The notes beneath the pieces are model-generated. The model saw only the letters and a list, made by a program, of their open reading frames with translations. It ran no database searches and was not told the origin of the DNA. Made by a program: the position numbers and the translations under genes. From the NCBI GenBank assembly GCA_963573385.1, contig CAUYLG010062892.1, forward strand, positions 1 to 64,000: a DNA stretch of 64,000 nt, in the 5' to 3' direction. The DNA is from Cacajao melanocephalus. Taxonomy: Eukaryota; Chordata; Mammalia; Primates; Pitheciidae. Each line of letters starts with the position of its first letter. Within the stretch, counting starts at the first letter, position 1. Of this stretch, positions 59,766 through 64,000 are shown in pieces.

Positions 59766-60190
59766 TAAATGAAATTTAAAAAGAATTTTTTTTGTAATTG
59801 TGATGGCTCAATATTTAAAGCACATCTGAATTCAATCAGTTTATGGGTAGCTGCTCACAATGTTCTAGCACTGTGAAGATAAAAAGATATATGTATAAAA
59901 GCATCAGTTCTTCTAGAGAGCTTAGAATTTCATATGCAGTTTCTCAGAAGGTGACCTGAGTGAGGATGCCTACCAGAGAATCATCTGAGGGACTTGTTGA
60001 AAATGCAGATTCGGTATCAGTGCTATTCAAGGGAAATACAATGCAAACCATGTATGTCTTATTACATTTTCTAGTACCTACATTAAAAAGTAAAAATAAA
60101 CAGGTAAAATTAATGTGACTAATATATTTTGTTTAGGCTAACATATCTAAAATGTCTTGCTAACAATCAATTTTAAAGTTGAGATACGTT

Positions 60191-60484
60191 TTTTTTTGTT
60201 TGTTTGTTTTGTTTTTTTGAGAGAGGGTCTCACTCACTCTGTCACCCAGGCTAGAGTGCAGTGGCATGATCTCGGCTCACGGCAACCTCTGCCCCCTCAG
60301 CTTCCCTGAGTAGCTGGGACTACAGGCACATGCCACCACGCCTGGCAATTTTTTTGTTTTTTCAGTAGAGCCAGAGTCTCACCATCTTGGCCATGCTAGT
60401 CTCAAACTCCTGACCTCAAGTGATCTGCCTGCCTCAGCCTCCCAAAGTGCTGGGATTACAGGCATGAGCCACCACTCCTGGCCT
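60191..60484 (-). repeat. Alu
   Basis: Reverse Alu 'tttttgagagagggtctcactcac' to 'catgagccaccactcctggcc'. Confidence 0.92.
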
Positions 60485-61585
60485 GCATTATTCTTCTGAT
60501 TTTAAGTCTTTGAAGTCTGGTGTACATCTTACGGCACATCTCAATTCAGAATAGCCATATTTCAGGTGCTCAGTATCCTCATGTGGCTATTGAATACTGT
60601 ATTGGACAGTGCCCTTCTAGAGCCCCATGCAGACCTACCAAGTCAAGTTCAAAGTGTAAGTCAGGCATCACTCTGTAATTAGTATGCCCTCTAATAATGA
60701 TGTATGCTGAAATTAGAGAACTACTGTGTTCTGTAGGTGACAGCAAGTTCTTTCACATAGACTATGAGGAGAACCAACCTTATAATCCTGTAAATAGCTT
60801 TCTCAGGTGGAGGCAGTATTATCTTTCTTTCATTTGTAAGCAAATGCAACAAGATTTGAATTACTTGCTAAGACAAAACAGAATTCAAACCCAAAAATGT
60901 CTGACTTAAAAGCCTATACTCTTCATCATATAAAAAAGAGAAAAACAAAGTTGAAAAGGTTAAAGCCAGATCTTACTAGAGAATTTAAAGCTGGCTCTGT
61001 AATTTAAGCGTAATTGAAGAGTTATAAGTAGAGGAGTGTCAAGAGTAGAATTGTGCCTTATACTGATCATTTTTGCAGTGATATATGGGAGGTAGGAGAT
61101 CAGTTTGGATGCAAACAATCCTTTTAATGGAGTAGAGAGAATCTCACCAAGTGTCATAGAGGTATAGAATGTACATATGGCTTTGAGAAGGACTTCAGTA
61201 AGATTACCTCTCTATTGTTTGATCTTTCCCAAACTTGACCACAAAAGTGATCTTTTTCTTGTAATAATCCAGAATGTCTGAATGACTACCTTAGTGATAA
61301 TATGTAAGACCAAAAGCTATAAAATTACCAAAGGAGGGATTAGTGAAAGAAGGTCATATATCCTTGAGGAACACCTGCAAGCATGGCTGTATACCAGAAT
61401 TACCAGAAGAGTTATTTAAAAATACATCTGCTAGCATTCTACTCTTGTGGAATATAGAATTAGTCTCTATCCACATGTACCTTCTACTTTAAATTCATAT
61501 TATTTCCTTAAATGAATCCAGTGATTTCTACATTTTTCCCTGGTTTTAGGTTCAGATGACTTGTGGTTAAGAAAATGCAATCCGG

Positions 61586-61854
61586 GCTGGGCACATGCCT
61601 GTAATCCCAGCACTTTGGGAGGCCAAGGCAGGTGGATCACTTGAGGCCAGGAGTTCAAGACTAGCCTGGGCAACATGGCAAAATCCCATTTATACTAAAA
61701 AAGATTAGCTGGATGTGGTGATGCATGCCTACATGGGAGGCTGAGGTGGGACGAAGGAAAGAACCCAGGAGGCAGAGGCTGCAGTGAGATTAGATCTCAT
61801 CACTGCACTCCAGCCTGGGCAACAGAGTGAGACCCCATTTCAAAAAAAAAAAAA
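61586..61854 (+). repeat. Alu
   Basis: 'ccgggctgggcacatgcctgtaatccc' to 'gtgagaccccatttc' and A14. 5' and linker deletions. Confidence 0.9.
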
Positions 61855-64000
61855 AATCTGGAGAGCCATCTAGAGTGGGAATGTGATCAACTGTTGTAAG
61901 AGCCCTTTGGTACAGAAAAGTGTTTGAGTTCTTCAATATGCGTCCGTGACCTAGTCATCTGACTTCATTAAAATTAACTAAATCTCCATATCCTATTTCC
62001 GCTTCTTCCAAATGTTATATAAAATAAGAATGGTGAAATAAAAAGTCCAGAGCTTCATGGCTACCTCCACAGCATACCATAGCACACATTCTTCTGTTGA
62101 ATGTTAGAATGGAAGCTGGCCACAGCAGTCTTGTGTTTTTGATATGAATAGACTGTTGAAACTTTTCCCCTCTTTATCAAGGCAAGTCCTACCTTTTGGG
62201 CAGTGAACCCAGGTTTCTGGGGTTAGATTAAAGCTCTCCCTTGACTGGTGAGTAGGTCTTATTTTTGCATGTTTGTGGGAGTATTAGGGTAAATGTTTGG
62301 TTCGCTGATAATCTCAGGTTTGAACCACTTTTGCCAGTGGGATCCATGCTTGTATTATCTCTCTGTTAGTGATAGGCAACTACCAGAAGAATTTAAGCAA
62401 GGGAAAAAGTGGTATAGTAACATTTGCCATTAGAAAAAAATCTATGGAGAAATGTAGAGAATGGATTTGAGCACTAAGATTGGAAACAAAGAGACCAACT
62501 TATATTTGAAAATATATGCAAAGGTTAAATTGTGGACAACACCTGGAAAAAGATGCACCAAGAACATCATTGCTTTTGTATACCAGTCAAATGGCACAGA
62601 ATAGAGAAATAAACCAATCATTTGCTTGAGAGTTTATACTCAGTCCCCCCAAAAAGAGTCGTGTTGGAAAACAGCTGGTATTAGTACACATCTGATTGTT
62701 AACTGGAGTATTAAAGAAAAAAACACTGCAGGTAAATCACTGATGTAATCTTCATAAAGTTTGAGCAGAAATCAGATACAGATTACAGAGTCAGAATATG
62801 AAAAGAGAAAATGCATTAAGCTGTGATAACTTTCCTCTGTATCAAGAGCAATGAACTAAGCCAAGCAGAGTTTAGCAATCTCTACAATCAGGATTTAAGC
62901 TTCTGATTAATCTTTTAAAAAGTACAAAGCCTTTCATATATCTAATCTGCTTTATAAAGCTGTATGAACTTGAGAACTCTTTTTAATATAAATTCAAATA
63001 CTGAAGGCTTTCTCGCCTAGGCTGTAAAATTTGCCTTCAGTTCTTTGGTTTGTTTTGCTTTCCTGTTGCCTGTTTATCATTTAAGTACAGCACTGATTTA
63101 TGGTTTATAAAATCATCCTGGACACCTAGTCCAAATATATGGTTTAGACTACAGATGAGACTAAAAATTCCCAGAGTTCATACGAATTTGTTTTTGGCTG
63201 TCTCAAAAAAACTATATCAAAATTAAGGGCAGTAGACCTGCATGATCCATTAAGATAGCCACCAGCTACATGTGGCTGTTGAACTCTTGAAATGTGTCTA
63301 GCCCAAATTGAGATATGCTGTAAATGTAAAATACATGCCACATTTCAGAGACTTAGTACAAAAACATGTGAACTATTTGAATAACTTTCATGTTGATTAT
63401 AGATTTAAAAAATTTGATATATTGAGCTAAATGAAATACATACTAAAATTAACTTCAGCTGCTTTTTACTTTTTTAATGTGCTATGCCAGATAATTTAAA
63501 ACTATATATGTGGCTCACATTATATTTCTATTAAATAACCTCTCAGTAGACTGTTTTGTAAGTCTCAGTTTACTAGAAGTAACATTCATTAAAGGATAGC
63601 GTAAATTCCCTCTAGGTGAGTGTCAGGTATTACTTACAGGTTCCTTGGCAGTGCCCCTTTTCTCTTACTGTTTTTAAAGAAAATCCTTGGAGACTATGAA
63701 GCGAATCAAAGAATCAGAGCTAGCTTTTTGTTGTTGTTTAATTATATCACTGTAGAGCCTGACAAGGACAGATATTAAAGTTATATTCCATTGCACCAGT
63801 TTATAATTCTAAGTACATCATTCTAGATGTCATCAATGTCGTGTACTTTAATAGACCAGTCAGCAAGAAACTTTCCTATTATCTCAAGCATGCTTCTTTA
63901 AACTCTAACCTAAAACTTGGCAGCTTTAGTAATCTTACTACATAGAAACAAAGTTATCACAGATTTTCACCTAACTAGTGTTACACCAGTTATACAAAAT

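Overview
The window is nuclear DNA of a simian primate. The genes are split into GT-AG exons, and interspersed repeats are dense: about 40 whole or partial Alu copies, plus L1, L2, MIR, MER5/hAT, Tigger and MaLR pieces and a solo ERV1-type LTR. The SH2D2A and ZC3H12C proteins differ at scattered residues from the human proteins as I remember them, so a non-human simian is more likely than human. The species cannot be fixed by eye. There are no bacterial-style genes, no CRISPR array, and no tRNA or rRNA gene that I can see.

Layout. 1-2 kb: L1 3' end, Alus and a purine-rich tract. 2.1-11.2 kb (+ strand): SH2D2A, the T-cell-specific adaptor TSAd. All eight coding exons are intact, joining in frame to 389 residues, with a poly(A) signal at 11194. 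11.2-16.7 kb: intergenic, with an Alu inside an Alu. 16.7-26.1 kb (- strand): the 3' half of PRCC. Its last four coding exons (32, 48, 22 and 28 codons plus stop) are intact and its poly(A) signal lies at 16683-16688. SH2D2A and PRCC converge tail to tail, as they do at human 1q23. 26-52 kb: no protein-coding exon that I recognise, only repeats and AT-rich sequence. 52.0-58.8 kb (+ strand): the 5' part of ZC3H12C (Regnase-3/MCPIP3). A 752-nt coding exon (58007-58758) carries the UBA-like region and the start of the NYN/PIN ribonuclease domain. A likely alternative first exon ends at 52414 and splices to it in frame. 58.8-64 kb: intron with repeats.

The most unusual point is the join of PRCC to ZC3H12C. 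In human these lie on chromosomes 1q23 and 11q22 (from memory). Here they sit head to head, and both lack their usual 5' exons: PRCC exons 1-3 and the canonical ZC3H12C exon 1 are not seen. This is either a real rearrangement breakpoint or, at least as likely, an assembly chimera. It falls between about 26.1 and 52 kb.

The genes do not form a pathway. SH2D2A is a lymphocyte signalling adaptor, PRCC is a nuclear splicing and mitotic-checkpoint protein, and ZC3H12C is a cytoplasmic endoribonuclease that limits inflammatory mRNAs. I found no convincing undescribed system. The findings are the junction, candidate alternative exons, candidate regulatory inverted repeats and nested transposons.
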